Source: Propionibacteriaceae bacterium (GTDB taxonomy: Bacteria; Actinomycetota; Actinomycetes; Propionibacteriales; Propionibacteriaceae). From it: a stretch of DNA of 58,555 nt. Position numbers and translations under genes: made by a program. The stretch is taken from positions 1-58,555 of the forward strand of contig JAITVK010000037.1 of assembly GCA_031285845.1 (NCBI GenBank), given 5' to 3'. The notes beneath the pieces were generated by a model. The model made no database searches. It was not told where the DNA came from and saw only the letters and a program-made list of their open reading frames with translations. Shown here piece by piece: positions 36,171-44,469 of this stretch (the first letter of the stretch is position 1; each line of letters starts with the position of its first letter).

Positions 36171-36190
36171 GCGCGTTTCAGTGAACGCGC
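36171..36190 (+). promoter_or_regulatory. First attenuator hairpin of the ilv leader
   Basis: GCGCGTT (36171-36177) and AACGCGC (36184-36190) form a perfect 7-bp stem with a six-base loop. It starts two bases after the leader peptide stop codon, so a ribosome at the stop would cover it. It would act as the pause or pre-emptor structure. Confidence 0.65.
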
Positions 36191-36225
36191 ACCCTCGTAT
36201 GCCACCACGGCAGCGGGGGTTTTTT
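36191..36225 (+). terminator. Attenuator terminator ahead of ilvB
   Basis: ACCCTCG (36191-36197) pairs with CGGGGGT (36214-36220), and TGCC (36200-36203) with GGCA (36209-36212), around a short loop. Six T residues follow directly (36220-36225). This is an intrinsic terminator 40 bases before the ilvB start. The 5' sequence CTGCCGTGGTAGCA (36067-36080) can pair with 36200-36213 at 13 of 14 positions and would break the terminator if present in the RNA. Confidence 0.75.
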
Positions 36226-36265
36226 GTTGGGGTGAACGACGAGACCATAGTGGAAGGAGTCGCGT

Positions 36266-37993
36266 GTGACGACGATGACAGGAGCCCAGTCCCTGGTGAA
36301 GGCGTTGGAATCAGTGGGAGTGGAGGTCGCGTTCGGGATTCCGGGCGGTCAAGTGCTGCCGCTGTTCGATCCGCTGTTCGACTCGTCGATTCGCCACATC
36401 CTGGTCCGCCATGAGCAAGGTGCCGCCCACGCGGCCGAAGGGTACGCGATGGCGACCGGCCGAGTCGGGGTCTGCATCGCGACCTCGGGTCCTGGTGCGA
36501 CCAACCTGGTCACCGGTCTGGCTGACGCCTACATGGATTCCGTGCCGATCGTGGCCGTGACCGGACAGGTGCCGTCGACCGCCATCGGCACCGACGCCTT
36601 CCAAGAGGCCGACATTCGCGGGATCACCTTCCCGATCACGAAACACAGCTTTTTGGTGACCCGCGCCGAGGACATTCCGCAGGCCATCGCCGAGGCGTTC
36701 CACATCGCTTCCACCGGCAGGCCAGGACCGGTTCTGGTCGATGTGACCAAGGACGCGCTCAACGGCACGACCCAGTGGCATTGGCCGATTCCGATCGAGC
36801 TGCCCGGCTACAAACCGACCATCACCCCGCACTCGCGCCAGGTCGCTCAGGCGGCCAGGATGATCGCCGAGGCCTCCCGACCGGTGTTGTACGTCGGCGG
36901 TGGTCTGGTGAAGGCCCAGGCGGCGCAGGCGTTGGCCGCCGTCGTGGACCGCGCGCCCATGCCGGTGGTCACCACGTTGATGGGACGCGGCATCTTCCCG
37001 GATTCTCATGATCTCAACTTCGGCATGCCAGGCATGCACGGCACAGTGGCCGCCGTCGGGGCGTTGCAGAAGGCCGACCTGCTGATCGCGGTCGGTGTTC
37101 GATTCGACGACCGGGTCACCGGCGACAAGGCGACCTTCGCGCCGGGGGCGAAAGTCATCCATTGCGACATCGATCCGGCCGAGATCGGCAAGAACCGTGT
37201 GGCAGATCTGCCCATCGTCGGGGACGCCAAGCTGATGCTGACTGACTTGGAGCGGCATCTGGCCGACCTGGAGTTGCCGGATCGCAGCGAGTGGATCGAG
37301 TATCTGGCCAACCTGCGTCGGCGCTATCCGACGTGGGCTGGTGACAAGGGTGACGGGGCGCTCCAACCTCAAGAGGTCATCCGACGTATCGGGCAACTCG
37401 CTCCCGAGGACACCATCTTTGTCACCGGGGTCGGACAGCATCAGATGTGGTCGGCTCACTTCTTGCCCCATGACCAGCCGTACCGCTGGTTGACCTCCGG
37501 CGGGGCGGGCACGATGGGGTACTGTGTTCCGGCGGCGATGGGGGCTAAGGTCGGTTGTCCCGACACGATGGTGTGGGGCATCGACGGCGACGGCTGTTTC
37601 CAGATGACCAACCAAGAGCTGACGACTTGCGCTCTGAATCAGATCCCGATCAAGATCGCGGTGATCAATAACCAGGTGCTCGGCATGGTGCGCCAGTGGC
37701 AGACGCTGTTCTACAACGAGCGATACTCCAATTCGGAACTCCACACCGATCGTTACCCTGACTTCGTCAAACTCGCGGAGGCGATGGGATGCGTCGGACT
37801 GCGGGCCACCACTGAGGAGGAAGTCGACGCGGTCCTCGCCCAGGCGATGATGATCAACGACCGCCCGGTGGTGGTCGAGTTCGTCGTCCAGAAGAACGCG
37901 ATGGTGTGGCCGATGGTGCCCGCTGGGACGAGCAATGAAGAGATCAACTACGCGCGGGACATGGCTCCCACGTGGGAGGAGGAAGACCTATGA
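36266..37993 (+). CDS. ilvB: Acetolactate synthase large subunit
   Basis: A 575-residue ThDP enzyme making acetolactate and acetohydroxybutyrate, the first common step to Val, Leu and Ile. The catalytic Glu lies in [14 protein letters not shown]. The FAD/central domain follows, and the ThDP motif [12 protein letters not shown]...VINN is near the C-terminus. GTG 36266 follows AAGGAG at suitable distance. Overlaps ilvN by 4 bases. Expression is probably set by the attenuator upstream. Confidence 0.97.
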   Translation: MTTMTGAQSLVKALESVGVEVAFGIPGGQVLPLFDPLFDSSIRHILVRHEQGAAHAAEGYAMATGRVGVCIATSGPGATNLVTGLADAYMDSVPIVAVTGQVPSTAIGTDAFQEADIRGITFPITKHSFLVTRAEDIPQAIAEAFHIASTGRPGPVLVDVTKDALNGTTQWHWPIPIELPGYKPTITPHSRQVAQAARMIAEASRPVLYVGGGLVKAQAAQALAAVVDRAPMPVVTTLMGRGIFPDSHDLNFGMPGMHGTVAAVGALQKADLLIAVGVRFDDRVTGDKATFAPGAKVIHCDIDPAEIGKNRVADLPIVGDAKLMLTDLERHLADLELPDRSEWIEYLANLRRRYPTWAGDKGDGALQPQEVIRRIGQLAPEDTIFVTGVGQHQMWSAHFLPHDQPYRWLTSGGAGTMGYCVPAAMGAKVGCPDTMVWGIDGDGCFQMTNQELTTCALNQIPIKIAVINNQVLGMVRQWQTLFYNERYSNSELHTDRYPDFVKLAEAMGCVGLRATTEEEVDAVLAQAMMINDRPVVVEFVVQKNAMVWPMVPAGTSNEEINYARDMAPTWEEEDL

Positions 37994-38523
37994 GCACGGT
38001 GATCACCCTGTCGGTGTTGGTGCAGAACAATCCTGGGGTGTTGGCCAGGATCGCCGGGTTGTTCGCCAGACGAGGGTTCAACATCGAGTCGTTGTCGGTC
38101 GGCCCGACCGAGCGGGAAGGCTATTCCCGGATCACCTTGGTGGTCGACAGTCGTGACGCCAACACGGCTGAGCAGATCACCAAACAGTTGAACAAGCTGG
38201 TCGAGGTCGTCAAGATCACCGAGATGGAGAAGGGCCAGACCGTACGCCGGGAACTCATCCTCGTCAAGGTCAAAGCGACGGCGTCCGAGCGCGGTGACAT
38301 CCTGGCGTTGGTGGACACCTTCCGTGGCAAGGTCGTCGATGTCGCAGCCGACGCGCTGATGATCGAAGTGACGGGCAAGTTCGGCAAAATCCAGGCATTC
38401 TTGGAGATGATCGCGCCGTACGGGATCAAGGAGCTCGTCCAATCGGGTTCGGTCGCCCTGGCTCGCGGGTCGAAAGCGATCACGGATCGTAGTCGCGATA
38501 AGACGATCCGTGTCAATCGGTGA
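37990..38523 (+). CDS. ilvN: Acetolactate synthase regulatory subunit
   Basis: A 177-residue regulatory subunit. The N-terminal ACT domain [23 protein letters not shown] binds valine and mediates feedback inhibition. The C-terminal ALS_ss domain follows. ATG 37990 overlaps the ilvB stop (ATGA), and GGAGGAGGAAG inside the end of ilvB is the ribosome binding site. Confidence 0.97.
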   Translation: MSTVITLSVLVQNNPGVLARIAGLFARRGFNIESLSVGPTEREGYSRITLVVDSRDANTAEQITKQLNKLVEVVKITEMEKGQTVRRELILVKVKATASERGDILALVDTFRGKVVDVAADALMIEVTGKFGKIQAFLEMIAPYGIKELVQSGSVALARGSKAITDRSRDKTIRVNR

Positions 38524-38601
38524 GACGGGAATAGACTGTGGCGGGGTTGAGGCTGGGGATCGCCGAGCGTGGCCGATCTCGCTCCTGTGGTCGCTTCCCG
38601 C

Positions 38602-38629
38602 AACTGAACTCAGTTCGCCTGTGAACTGA
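38602..38629. promoter_or_regulatory. Three alternating half-sites ahead of ilvC
   Basis: AACTGA (38602-38607), TCAGTT (38610-38615) and AACTGA (38624-38629) form two overlapping palindromes, one with a 2-base and one with an 8-base spacer. In RNA they give mutually exclusive hairpins (TCAGTTC/GAACTGA at 38610-38629 is a perfect 7-bp stem). They sit 30 bases upstream of the ilvC start in the 136-base gap after ilvN. An operator or RNA switch is possible. Confidence 0.4.
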
Positions 38630-38659
38630 TGGAGTCAGACAAACAAGTAAAGGATAATC

Positions 38660-39688
38660 ATGGCGAAAATGTTCTATGACGATGACGCGGATCTCTCGGT
38701 CATCCAGAACCGGAAAGTGGCTGTCATCGGCTATGGCTCGCAAGGTCATGCTCATGCTTTGTCGCTGAGAGACTCCGGGGTCGATGTGCGGGTGGGACTG
38801 CGTCCAGACTCGGCGTCGCGCGATAAGGCCGAAGCCGAAGGTTTGCGCGTCGTGCCCGTCGCGACCGCTGCTGAGGAAGCCGATCTGATCATGATCTTGG
38901 CTCCCGACCAGGTTCAGCGTGGGTTGTACGCGGCCGAGATCGCTCCGCATCTCAAGGCTGGCGACGCGGTGTTCTTCGCGCACGGCTTCAACATCCGCTA
39001 CGGCTACATTCAGCCGCCGGCTGGGGTTGACGTCTGCATGGTCGCTCCGAAGGGCCCAGGTCACCTGGTGCGTCGGGAGTACGCCGCCGGGCGCGGGGTT
39101 CCGGTGGTCGTCGCCGTCGAGAAGGACGAGACGGGGCAGGCTTGGCCGTTGACGCTGGCTTACGCTCGTGCGATCGGCGGGCTGCGCGCTGGCGGCATCG
39201 CCACCACGTTCACCGAAGAGACCGAGACGGATCTGTTCGGCGAGCAGGCCGTGCTTTGTGGCGGCATGTCCCATCTGATCCAGGCCGGGTGGGAGACCCT
39301 GGTCGCCGCAGGTTACCAGCCCGAGGTGGCCTACTTCGAGTGCCTGCATGAGATGAAACTGATCGTCGACCTGATGTATGAGGGTGGCATCGCCAAGCAG
39401 CGCTGGAGCGTGTCGGACACTGCGGAGTACGGCGACTACGTCTCCGGGCCCAGGATCATCGACGACCACGTTCGCGAGTCGATGCGGGCGGTGTTGGCCG
39501 ACATTCAGTCGGGCGCCTTTGCGGCGCGCTTCATCGCCGATCAGGACGCCGGCGCTCCGGAGTTCAAAGCCTTGCGCGCCAAAGAGGAAGCTCATCCGAT
39601 CGAGGCCACCGGCCGGGAACTGCGCAAGCTCATGAGCTGGGTCAAAACCCAAGACAGCGATTATGTCGAGGGAACAGCAGCGCGCTGA
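38660..39688 (+). CDS. ilvC: Ketol-acid reductoisomerase (NADP+)
   Basis: A 342-residue class I enzyme converting acetolactate to dihydroxyisovalerate. The Rossmann motif is [17 protein letters not shown]. The metal site motifs are APKGPGH and [25 protein letters not shown] precedes the ATG. The gap from ilvN leaves room for a separate promoter. Confidence 0.97.
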   Translation: MAKMFYDDDADLSVIQNRKVAVIGYGSQGHAHALSLRDSGVDVRVGLRPDSASRDKAEAEGLRVVPVATAAEEADLIMILAPDQVQRGLYAAEIAPHLKAGDAVFFAHGFNIRYGYIQPPAGVDVCMVAPKGPGHLVRREYAAGRGVPVVVAVEKDETGQAWPLTLAYARAIGGLRAGGIATTFTEETETDLFGEQAVLCGGMSHLIQAGWETLVAAGYQPEVAYFECLHEMKLIVDLMYEGGIAKQRWSVSDTAEYGDYVSGPRIIDDHVRESMRAVLADIQSGAFAARFIADQDAGAPEFKALRAKEEAHPIEATGRELRKLMSWVKTQDSDYVEGTAAR

Positions 39689-39705
39689 CCCTCAGTGATG
39701 TGGAT

Positions 39706-39738
39706 GAACGGTCGGGCCCGTGACGGGCTCGGCCGTTC
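39706..39738. terminator. Terminator hairpin after ilvC
   Basis: GAACGGTCGGGCCCG (39706-39720) pairs with CGGGCTCGGCCGTTC (39724-39738) over 15 positions, two of them G-T, with a 3-base TGA loop. It stands between ilvC and the converging minus-strand gene, so it may serve both directions. No long T-run follows on either side. Confidence 0.65.
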
Positions 39739-39902
39739 GTCATTGCGGGGCTGTCGTGTCTGGGTGTCTCGCGTCAGGGCGCTCAGCCTCAATTGATCGA
39801 CGGGCTCCACGGTTCGACGGGTGCGAGGGACGCGACAATGCGACGGGGTCGACGGTTCGACACCCGGAAGCTCTGCGGATCTGGCCCGCGGCCGGCATTC
39901 GT

Positions 39903-40625
39903 TTAGGTCAGCCACCACGCGATCAGGTCGACCGGTGCGGTGGCCGTACTGACGTGGGCGTCCCCAAGCGGGTCAGGCGGATCGGATGGGGCCTGGTCGA
40001 CTTGGTCGGGTCTGGCTTGGTTAGACCGAGCGTCTCGGTCGGGCAAAGCGGAGATGAAGGCGAGGACGGTGGAGGTGAACGCCTTCGTCTGCTCGGTCAG
40101 CACGGGTTCGGCCGCCGACCAGGCCTGACTCAGATGGTCGATTTTGGCGTGTGGCAGGAAGCCGACAGACAAGGTGGGCGTGGCACGCAAGGGGATGTCG
40201 AGCCGAACCTGCCACAGGTGGCGGATCGACAGCTCGGTGGGAACGTTCTGTCGGACAAGATCGAATTCCATCTCATCGACCCGGTCGACCGGCAACGCGA
40301 TGGTGGTGTGCGCCGTAGCCAACCAATCGAGCCAAATGCCCGCCAGAACCCAGCAGGCGCTCAGCCGATCCGACGCGATGAATCGGCTGGTCATCATCGC
40401 TTCGGCGTCTTGGCGGTTGGGTACCCCGGGAACGATGACTCTCCCTTGCGGTGGGTGACGGGTCAGTGGTCCGAGCATTCCGAGCAAGCCTTTGGGGCGA
40501 TGTGGTGGCGTCGAGATCGCCTGGTCAGTCAAGGCCAGCAGTTGGCTGGCGAGTTCAGGTGGCGCGGCAAAGCACTGGCGGAATGAATCCACACTGACCG
40601 CCCACAGTCGTACTTCTGCTTCCAT
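39903..40625 (-). CDS. Unrecognised protein, 240 residues
   Basis: Not assigned to a family with confidence. The protein begins MEAEVRLWAVSVDSFRQCF and has a central alpha/beta region (SRFIASDRLSACWVLAGIWLDWLA). It has a C-terminal helix near AFTSTVLAFISALPD and a Pro/Asp-rich tail, with no signal peptide or clear membrane helix. Minus-strand coding is preferred over the long plus-strand frame because its codon pattern and composition look like a folded protein. Probably cytoplasmic. Confidence 0.65.
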   Translation of the reverse strand: MEAEVRLWAVSVDSFRQCFAAPPELASQLLALTDQAISTPPHRPKGLLGMLGPLTRHPPQGRVIVPGVPNRQDAEAMMTSRFIASDRLSACWVLAGIWLDWLATAHTTIALPVDRVDEMEFDLVRQNVPTELSIRHLWQVRLDIPLRATPTLSVGFLPHAKIDHLSQAWSAAEPVLTEQTKAFTSTVLAFISALPDRDARSNQARPDQVDQAPSDPPDPLGDAHVSTATAPVDLIAWWLT

Positions 40626-40676
40626 GACCTAACGCTAGCCCATGGTCGGGCCCGAGGGAACGGTTCTGTCCTGACT

Positions 40677-40775
40677 GCGGTCGATTCGATGCGGGCTGTG
40701 TAGAAAAGTGTCGCGCTTCGCGACGCATCCGGGCTCGACACCGGGCCGCGGTCGATTCGGTTCGGGCCGGCTAGA
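40677..40775. repeat. Degenerate direct repeat in the 40.7-kb spacer
   Basis: GCGGTCGATTCG occurs at 40677-40688 and 40748-40759, and each copy continues with similar sequence ending in TAGA about 15 bases later. A GTCGCG-CTT-CGCGAC hairpin lies between the copies. Significance unknown. Confidence 0.4.
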
Positions 40776-40805
40776 CATGGGATAGCGCCGGCTGGGGGTG
40801 GGGTC

Positions 40806-41165
40806 TCAACCGACACTGCCATGGTGGGGTGGCACCTCGGCGAGGAGACGTCGCTCCGCGTCAGTCAGCGTCGTGCGATGGCTGGGCCCACGATGCTCCA
40901 CCGCCAGATCCAGCCGGTCCCTGGCCTGAATCAACCAGGCGTACCATCGCGCGGCGCTCAGTGTCGCGAACTGATCGGTGTCGATCGGGTACGGCCAGGT
41001 CTGTCCCGTCGACCATGCCTGACGGGCTTGATCCGCGATGGCGGCCTGCGACCAACCGCGGTCTTCAAGCTCGGCGAGCACGCAGTCCACGTCCGGGCAA
41101 CTCTCCAGAGCGAACTCCTGCCCGGTGAGGGCGTAGGCCAGAAGAGAACTGATGGTGGCGGTCAT
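40806..41165 (-). CDS. Unrecognised small protein, 119 residues
   Basis: A helical, probably cytoplasmic protein with an N-terminus (MTATISSLLAYALTGQEFAL) that is not a clear signal peptide. AGGA lies five bases before the ATG. The C-terminus is hydrophilic. It ends 180 bases before the next minus-strand gene at 40625 and starts 50 bases from tRNA-Arg. No family recognised. Confidence 0.65.
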   Translation of the reverse strand: MTATISSLLAYALTGQEFALESCPDVDCVLAELEDRGWSQAAIADQARQAWSTGQTWPYPIDTDQFATLSAARWYAWLIQARDRLDLAVEHRGPSHRTTLTDAERRLLAEVPPHHGSVG

Positions 41166-41214
41166 GTTTCCTACCCTAAGGGTTTGTTCGGTATCGTAGG
41201 TAGCCGATGCGCAT

Positions 41215-41287
41215 GGCCCCGTAGCTCAGGGGATAGAGCGAAGGTTTCCTAAACCTTGCGTCGTAGGTTCGAATCCTATCGGGGCCG
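41215..41287 (+). tRNA. tRNA-Arg (anticodon CCT)
   Basis: The 73 bases fold as a complete cloverleaf. The acceptor stem is GGCCCCG/CGGGGCC, the D-arm GCTC..GAGC, and the anticodon stem AAGGT/ACCTT with loop TTCCTAA giving anticodon CCT (41248-41250). The T-arm contains TTCGAAT. CCA is not encoded. It reads AGG codons. No integrase or partial 3' duplicate of this tRNA is visible downstream. Confidence 0.97.
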
Positions 41288-41867
41288 CCTGTTGATCTTG
41301 AGTTTTACCTAGTCAGAGTGTGTTTTGCATAACAATGGAAGTGTGTGAAAGATGACCAGGTCATCATTTGGTCATGATAAGCCCTTTCCTGGGGCGGGGT
41401 TCTCGGGGGTCGGGCGGTCCGGTTGGTGCGGGTTGGTGGACAATGGTCGCCCACCTGGGTGTTATGAGTGGGAAGTTGGGCGAGCGGGCTTTGAAGCCTT
41501 TGTTCAGTCCAACTGTTCTAGTGTCTCAGCTTCGTGGAAGCGGCGGGCCTCGGGCGACAGGGCTGACAACAGCGTCATGTGGGTTGACTGCGCAGCGGGA
41601 AGAGAATCGCGAGTCGGGCCATGTCAGTGATTTCGGTCGTGTGAAGGCGCCAGGAGTGGATTTTGCAGACGGCGTCTGCGAAATCTGGGTATGTGATGAC
41701 TTTGCTCAGGTGATCTCCACAATCTGTTCCGATGGCCAGGAGAGACGAGACTGCCTCATCTGGTGGATGTTGCGCTGTTCGAGGTCTCGCCCATACCGGC
41801 TTGTCAGATCATGGGCGAGACCTGCCATGAGCTCTTGACAGGGTGTCGCGGTCCGTCATCTCTTGGG
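41288..41867. other. Non-coding spacer with two large inverted repeats
   Basis: Frames exist here but their translations lack protein-like composition. Structures seen: GATTTTGCAGAC/GTCTGCGAAATC at 41659-41685 (12-base arms, 3-base loop, one wobble), and AGGTCTCGCCCAT/ATGGGCGAGACCT at 41782-41823 (perfect 13-base arms, 16-base loop). A GATGACC/GGTCATC palindrome lies near 41352. The second large repeat may terminate the minus-strand gene ending at 41868. Confidence 0.55.
41782..41823 (-). terminator. Perfect 13-bp inverted repeat after the SAF-domain gene
   Basis: The arms at 41782-41794 and 41811-41823 are fully complementary. The structure lies 45 bases past the stop codon of the minus-strand gene at 41868-42473, where a terminator would be expected. 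No T-run is seen on that strand, so the call is provisional. Confidence 0.45.
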
Positions 41868-42473
41868 TCATTCGATGGCCACCGAGACTGATCCCACTGA
41901 GGCCGCCGCGTTGATCTGACCGGCCGTGGCTTCAGGAACTTCAACCAGGATGGACTGGGTCGATCCACCGGTGGAGAACGGGCCAGAACCGGTGTTGGTC
42001 GGTGTGGTGACGACTCGGATTCCACGAGCGACTGTGGCTTGGCCGGTTGACAGGTCAGTGAAGAATACGCTGATGCGGCTGCCCGGTTGGATCGCTGCCA
42101 GGATCTGCGGTGACACGGACAATGGGATGACCACGGCGCCGGGAGAGGTTTGGGACTGGCCGATGAAATCGTCCTCGGTCAGAATCGCCCCGGAGGGGAT
42201 GGCGGCGGCGGTCACATGGTCGGCCAACCAATCGATGTCAGTCAGCGCGCCGTCAGGCGCCAGATCAGAGGGCACTGCTCTGGTCTCCACTTGGCTCGTC
42301 GTCGGGGTCACGCCGGCTTCGAGGCGGGTCGTGACGACGAGGACCCTACAAGTCGATCCACCCGCGCCCTGTAAAACAGCGCACAAGGCCAACACCGACG
42401 CCATGGCTGACAGGGCGGCCAGGGCTCGTCGGTGCAACATGACGCGGCGCAGATATGTGGTCAAACGGTTCAT
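41868..42473 (-). CDS. SAF-domain protein, CpaB/RcpC-like
   Basis: A 201-residue protein with one N-terminal membrane helix (ALAALSAMASVLALCAVL), then a SAF domain (LEAGVTPTTSQVETRAVP ... GAILTEDDFIG) and an RcpC/CpaB-like region (IPLSVSPQILAAIQPGSRISVFF). CpaB is the periplasmic part of Flp pilus assembly. No other flp/tad genes lie in the window, so a pilus role is only inferred from the fold. Start chosen at ATG 42473 preceded by GAGG. The frame extends to 42662 but would run through the DnaA boxes. Confidence 0.75.
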   Translation of the reverse strand: MNRLTTYLRRVMLHRRALAALSAMASVLALCAVLQGAGGSTCRVLVVTTRLEAGVTPTTSQVETRAVPSDLAPDGALTDIDWLADHVTAAAIPSGAILTEDDFIGQSQTSPGAVVIPLSVSPQILAAIQPGSRISVFFTDLSTGQATVARGIRVVTTPTNTGSGPFSTGGSTQSILVEVPEATAGQINAAASVGSVSVAIE

Positions 42474-42510
42474 ACCCCTCACCATGCGCCGCGCGATCGG
42501 CGTTGGCGAT

Positions 42511-42550
42511 TTATCCACAGGTGCGTACCTCTGGAGCCGATTTATCCACA
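42511..42550. promoter_or_regulatory. Two perfect DnaA boxes in a divergent promoter region
   Basis: TTATCCACA at 42511-42519 and again at 42542-42550 are exact matches to the high-affinity DnaA box. They have the same orientation and are 31 bases apart, about three helical turns. Both lie within a longer repeat CGATTTATCCACAG. They are between the starts of the SAF-domain gene (minus) and the DUF4192 gene (plus). No AT-rich unwinding element or dnaA/dnaN gene is present, so this is more likely a DnaA-controlled promoter or titration site than an origin. Confidence 0.6.
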
Positions 42551-42600
42551 GATGGACGGGAGAAGAACAATCGCGCGGGACATCGACCCATGGTCCAGAT

Positions 42601-43761
42601 ATGCGAACATCTCTATTTCCGGATCGACCGGTGACTGCCGACCCGCTCCGACTGATCTCCACCGTCCAGAGCCTGGTCGGCTACCAGCCGACTGACCGCC
42701 TCGTGGCGCTGGTGGAGCGAGCCGGACGCTGGTGGTTGACGGCCTGCTGGGAGTGTGCGTTATTCGACGATCGGTCAGGAAGGGCACGGGTTCTGGCCAA
42801 TCTCGCGCCCGTGTTCGGTTCGAGTGACTGCCGAATCACGTTTGTCGCTTACGCGCAGCGAGACCAGGCCAGTGCGAATCTGCGCTGGCTGTGTGGCCAG
42901 GTCGGTGCTGCGGTGGTCGCGGCAGTGATCGTGGAGAACGGACGGTGCCGACCAGTTTATGGCCCGTCCTGGTCGATCGATCTGCCTCATCCGTGCGGTC
43001 AGCGTGAAGACGAGCTTATGGCCACTTTCGTACGGTGTGTGGAGGATGGCCCTGATGAGGATCCGTCCCAATACGCCGAACTCGGCGTGATTCAGCTGCG
43101 CCGTTGGCTCGCAGGCGAGCTTCTGAGCGATCGGGATTACCTGGATGTGGCGATCGCGATGTCCTCGACCGTGGCCCGTGAAGCAGCCTGGGCAGCCGTG
43201 ACCCGATGGGAGCCGACCCAGTGTCTGGGGTTTTGGATCGAGGTCATGGCGCGCTTGCCGATTGGAACCAGGACGGTGGTCGTCGCGATGGCCGGGGTGA
43301 TCGCTGTCATGGCCGGTGAGGATGAGTTTGCTGGCCAGTGTCGCATCGAAGCGGAGAACGCTGACCCCAGTCATCCGGTCGTACGTCTGCTGTGCGATCT
43401 GATGGGATCGAGGAACCGCGGTGTGCGATCATCACCGGATTCATCCGTGATTCACTCGGGTCGCGCTGACTGGGCTTGTGGCAATGGCGCTGAGATCGAT
43501 CTGACTGAGTGGGGCCGCTCACAAGTTCAACTGGACGACATGGCCGACCAGGTAGGTGACACCCATGGTCAGTGCGCCGACGAAGCAGTTTCGCAGCACG
43601 GCACGCAGGATTCTCGCATGCCCCAACCAGGCCGAGACCGAGCCGGTCAGAGCCAAAGCGACGATGACAGCCACGATGGTGGCGACCACTCGAATGGAGG
43701 CTGGGCTGCCGACCATGACGATCAGCGGGATCAGCGCACCGACGGTGAAGGAGACGAATGA
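42601..43761 (+). CDS. DUF4192 family protein with 3' read-through into the neighbouring gene
   Basis: The frame is 386 residues from ATG 42601. Residues 1-280 fit the actinobacterial DUF4192 family (LISTVQSLVGYQPTDRLVAL, AVTRWEPTQCLGFWIEVMAR). Function unknown. From about base 43500 the product turns into a Gln/Asp/Ser/His-rich tail that is simply the antisense of the transporter gene at 43519-44208. The overlap is 243 bases. The normal stop seems to have been lost, or the true end involves a frameshift. Divergent from the SAF-domain gene across the DnaA boxes. Confidence 0.75.
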   Translation: MRTSLFPDRPVTADPLRLISTVQSLVGYQPTDRLVALVERAGRWWLTACWECALFDDRSGRARVLANLAPVFGSSDCRITFVAYAQRDQASANLRWLCGQVGAAVVAAVIVENGRCRPVYGPSWSIDLPHPCGQREDELMATFVRCVEDGPDEDPSQYAELGVIQLRRWLAGELLSDRDYLDVAIAMSSTVAREAAWAAVTRWEPTQCLGFWIEVMARLPIGTRTVVVAMAGVIAVMAGEDEFAGQCRIEAENADPSHPVVRLLCDLMGSRNRGVRSSPDSSVIHSGRADWACGNGAEIDLTEWGRSQVQLDDMADQVGDTHGQCADEAVSQHGTQDSRMPQPGRDRAGQSQSDDDSHDGGDHSNGGWAADHDDQRDQRTDGEGDE

Positions 43762-44208
43762 CGCCACAGCTGCGGCCCACGGCGAGGTTTGCTCATGGGC
43801 TGATATTGAGTAACGGGCCTCTGTCAACGCGGCCACGGCATCTTTGGACGCGTACGCCCGGGCGACTTGGTCGGCCAGGTCAGGATCCAGTCCACGCTGG
43901 GTGTAGATCTGGGTCAGCTCATCCAGGGCCTTGGTCGGATCAGCCGCCAATGTGCTGCGCACGTTTTGGACAGCGGCCAGTTCGGTGTCCTTTTGGCTGG
44001 AGACCGACACGTACTCGCCACCGGCCATGGATAATGCGCCTGCCACGAGTCCAGCCAGTCCAGCGATCAGCAGCGCGGATCCGTTGTCCGTCGCCCCGGC
44101 CACCCCCATGACGATACCTGCGGTCGACACGATCCCGTCATTGGCGCCGAGCACGCCCGCGCGCAGCCAGTTGAGTTTGGCTGACAGCGAAGATGACTTT
44201 GCGACCAT
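43519..44208 (-). CDS. VIT1/CCC1 family iron/manganese transporter
   Basis: A 229-residue membrane protein with five predicted helices. The start LRAGVLGANDGIVSTAGIVMGVAG is the family signature, as is ALSMAGGEYVSVSSQKD. A hydrophilic acidic metal-binding segment of about 70 residues follows helix 2, then three C-terminal helices. The family exports or sequesters Fe2+/Mn2+. Start at ATG 44208 with AGGA upstream. GTG 44241 would add 11 residues. The 3' end overlaps the DUF4192 frame on the other strand. Confidence 0.88.
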   Translation of the reverse strand: MVAKSSSLSAKLNWLRAGVLGANDGIVSTAGIVMGVAGATDNGSALLIAGLAGLVAGALSMAGGEYVSVSSQKDTELAAVQNVRSTLAADPTKALDELTQIYTQRGLDPDLADQVARAYASKDAVAALTEARYSISAHEQTSPWAAAVASFVSFTVGALIPLIVMVGSPASIRVVATIVAVIVALALTGSVSAWLGHARILRAVLRNCFVGALTMGVTYLVGHVVQLNL

Positions 44209-44469
44209 GGTGTCATCCTGCCAAAGAGCATCACGGTTCACAAACTGGTCCCTCGGGCTGACTCGGTCGCCGCGATTTCGCCTGGATGAGGCGCGATAGA
44301 ATGACCGACGGACAAGTCATCGCGAGCTTCGGGGTTCATCAGTCTGACGTCGAGCAGGTTCGTTGTCACCTGGACCGGATGGGAATAGCCCGACTCTTCA
44401 GAGCGCTGTTGAGTTTGCGGCCTGACCGATCAGATGATGCCGTCCAGGACGTACGACGGAAGGATGAAC

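Noticed and set aside
39720-40586. A 288-residue plus-strand frame opposite the 240-residue protein
   Set aside because: Gly/Arg-rich, low-complexity translation with no ribosome binding site. The minus-strand frame has a more natural composition.
41215-41287. An integrated element using the tRNA-Arg as attachment site
   Set aside because: No integrase gene and no duplicated tRNA 3' end were seen within the following genes.
41659-41685. A dif/XerCD recombination site
   Set aside because: The arms and 3-base centre do not match the 11-6-11 layout or conserved bases of dif sites.
41368-41838. A 156-residue plus-strand frame downstream of tRNA-Arg
   Set aside because: No recognisable domain, Gly/Arg/Ser-rich sequence, and it runs through a 13-base inverted repeat.
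42490-42600. A chromosomal replication origin at the paired DnaA boxes
   Set aside because: Only two boxes, no AT-rich unwinding region and no dnaA, dnaN, recF or gyrB nearby.
44209-44469. A T-box riboswitch ahead of leuS
   Set aside because: The conserved T-box sequence (GGGTGGNACCGCG type) and a specifier loop were not found.
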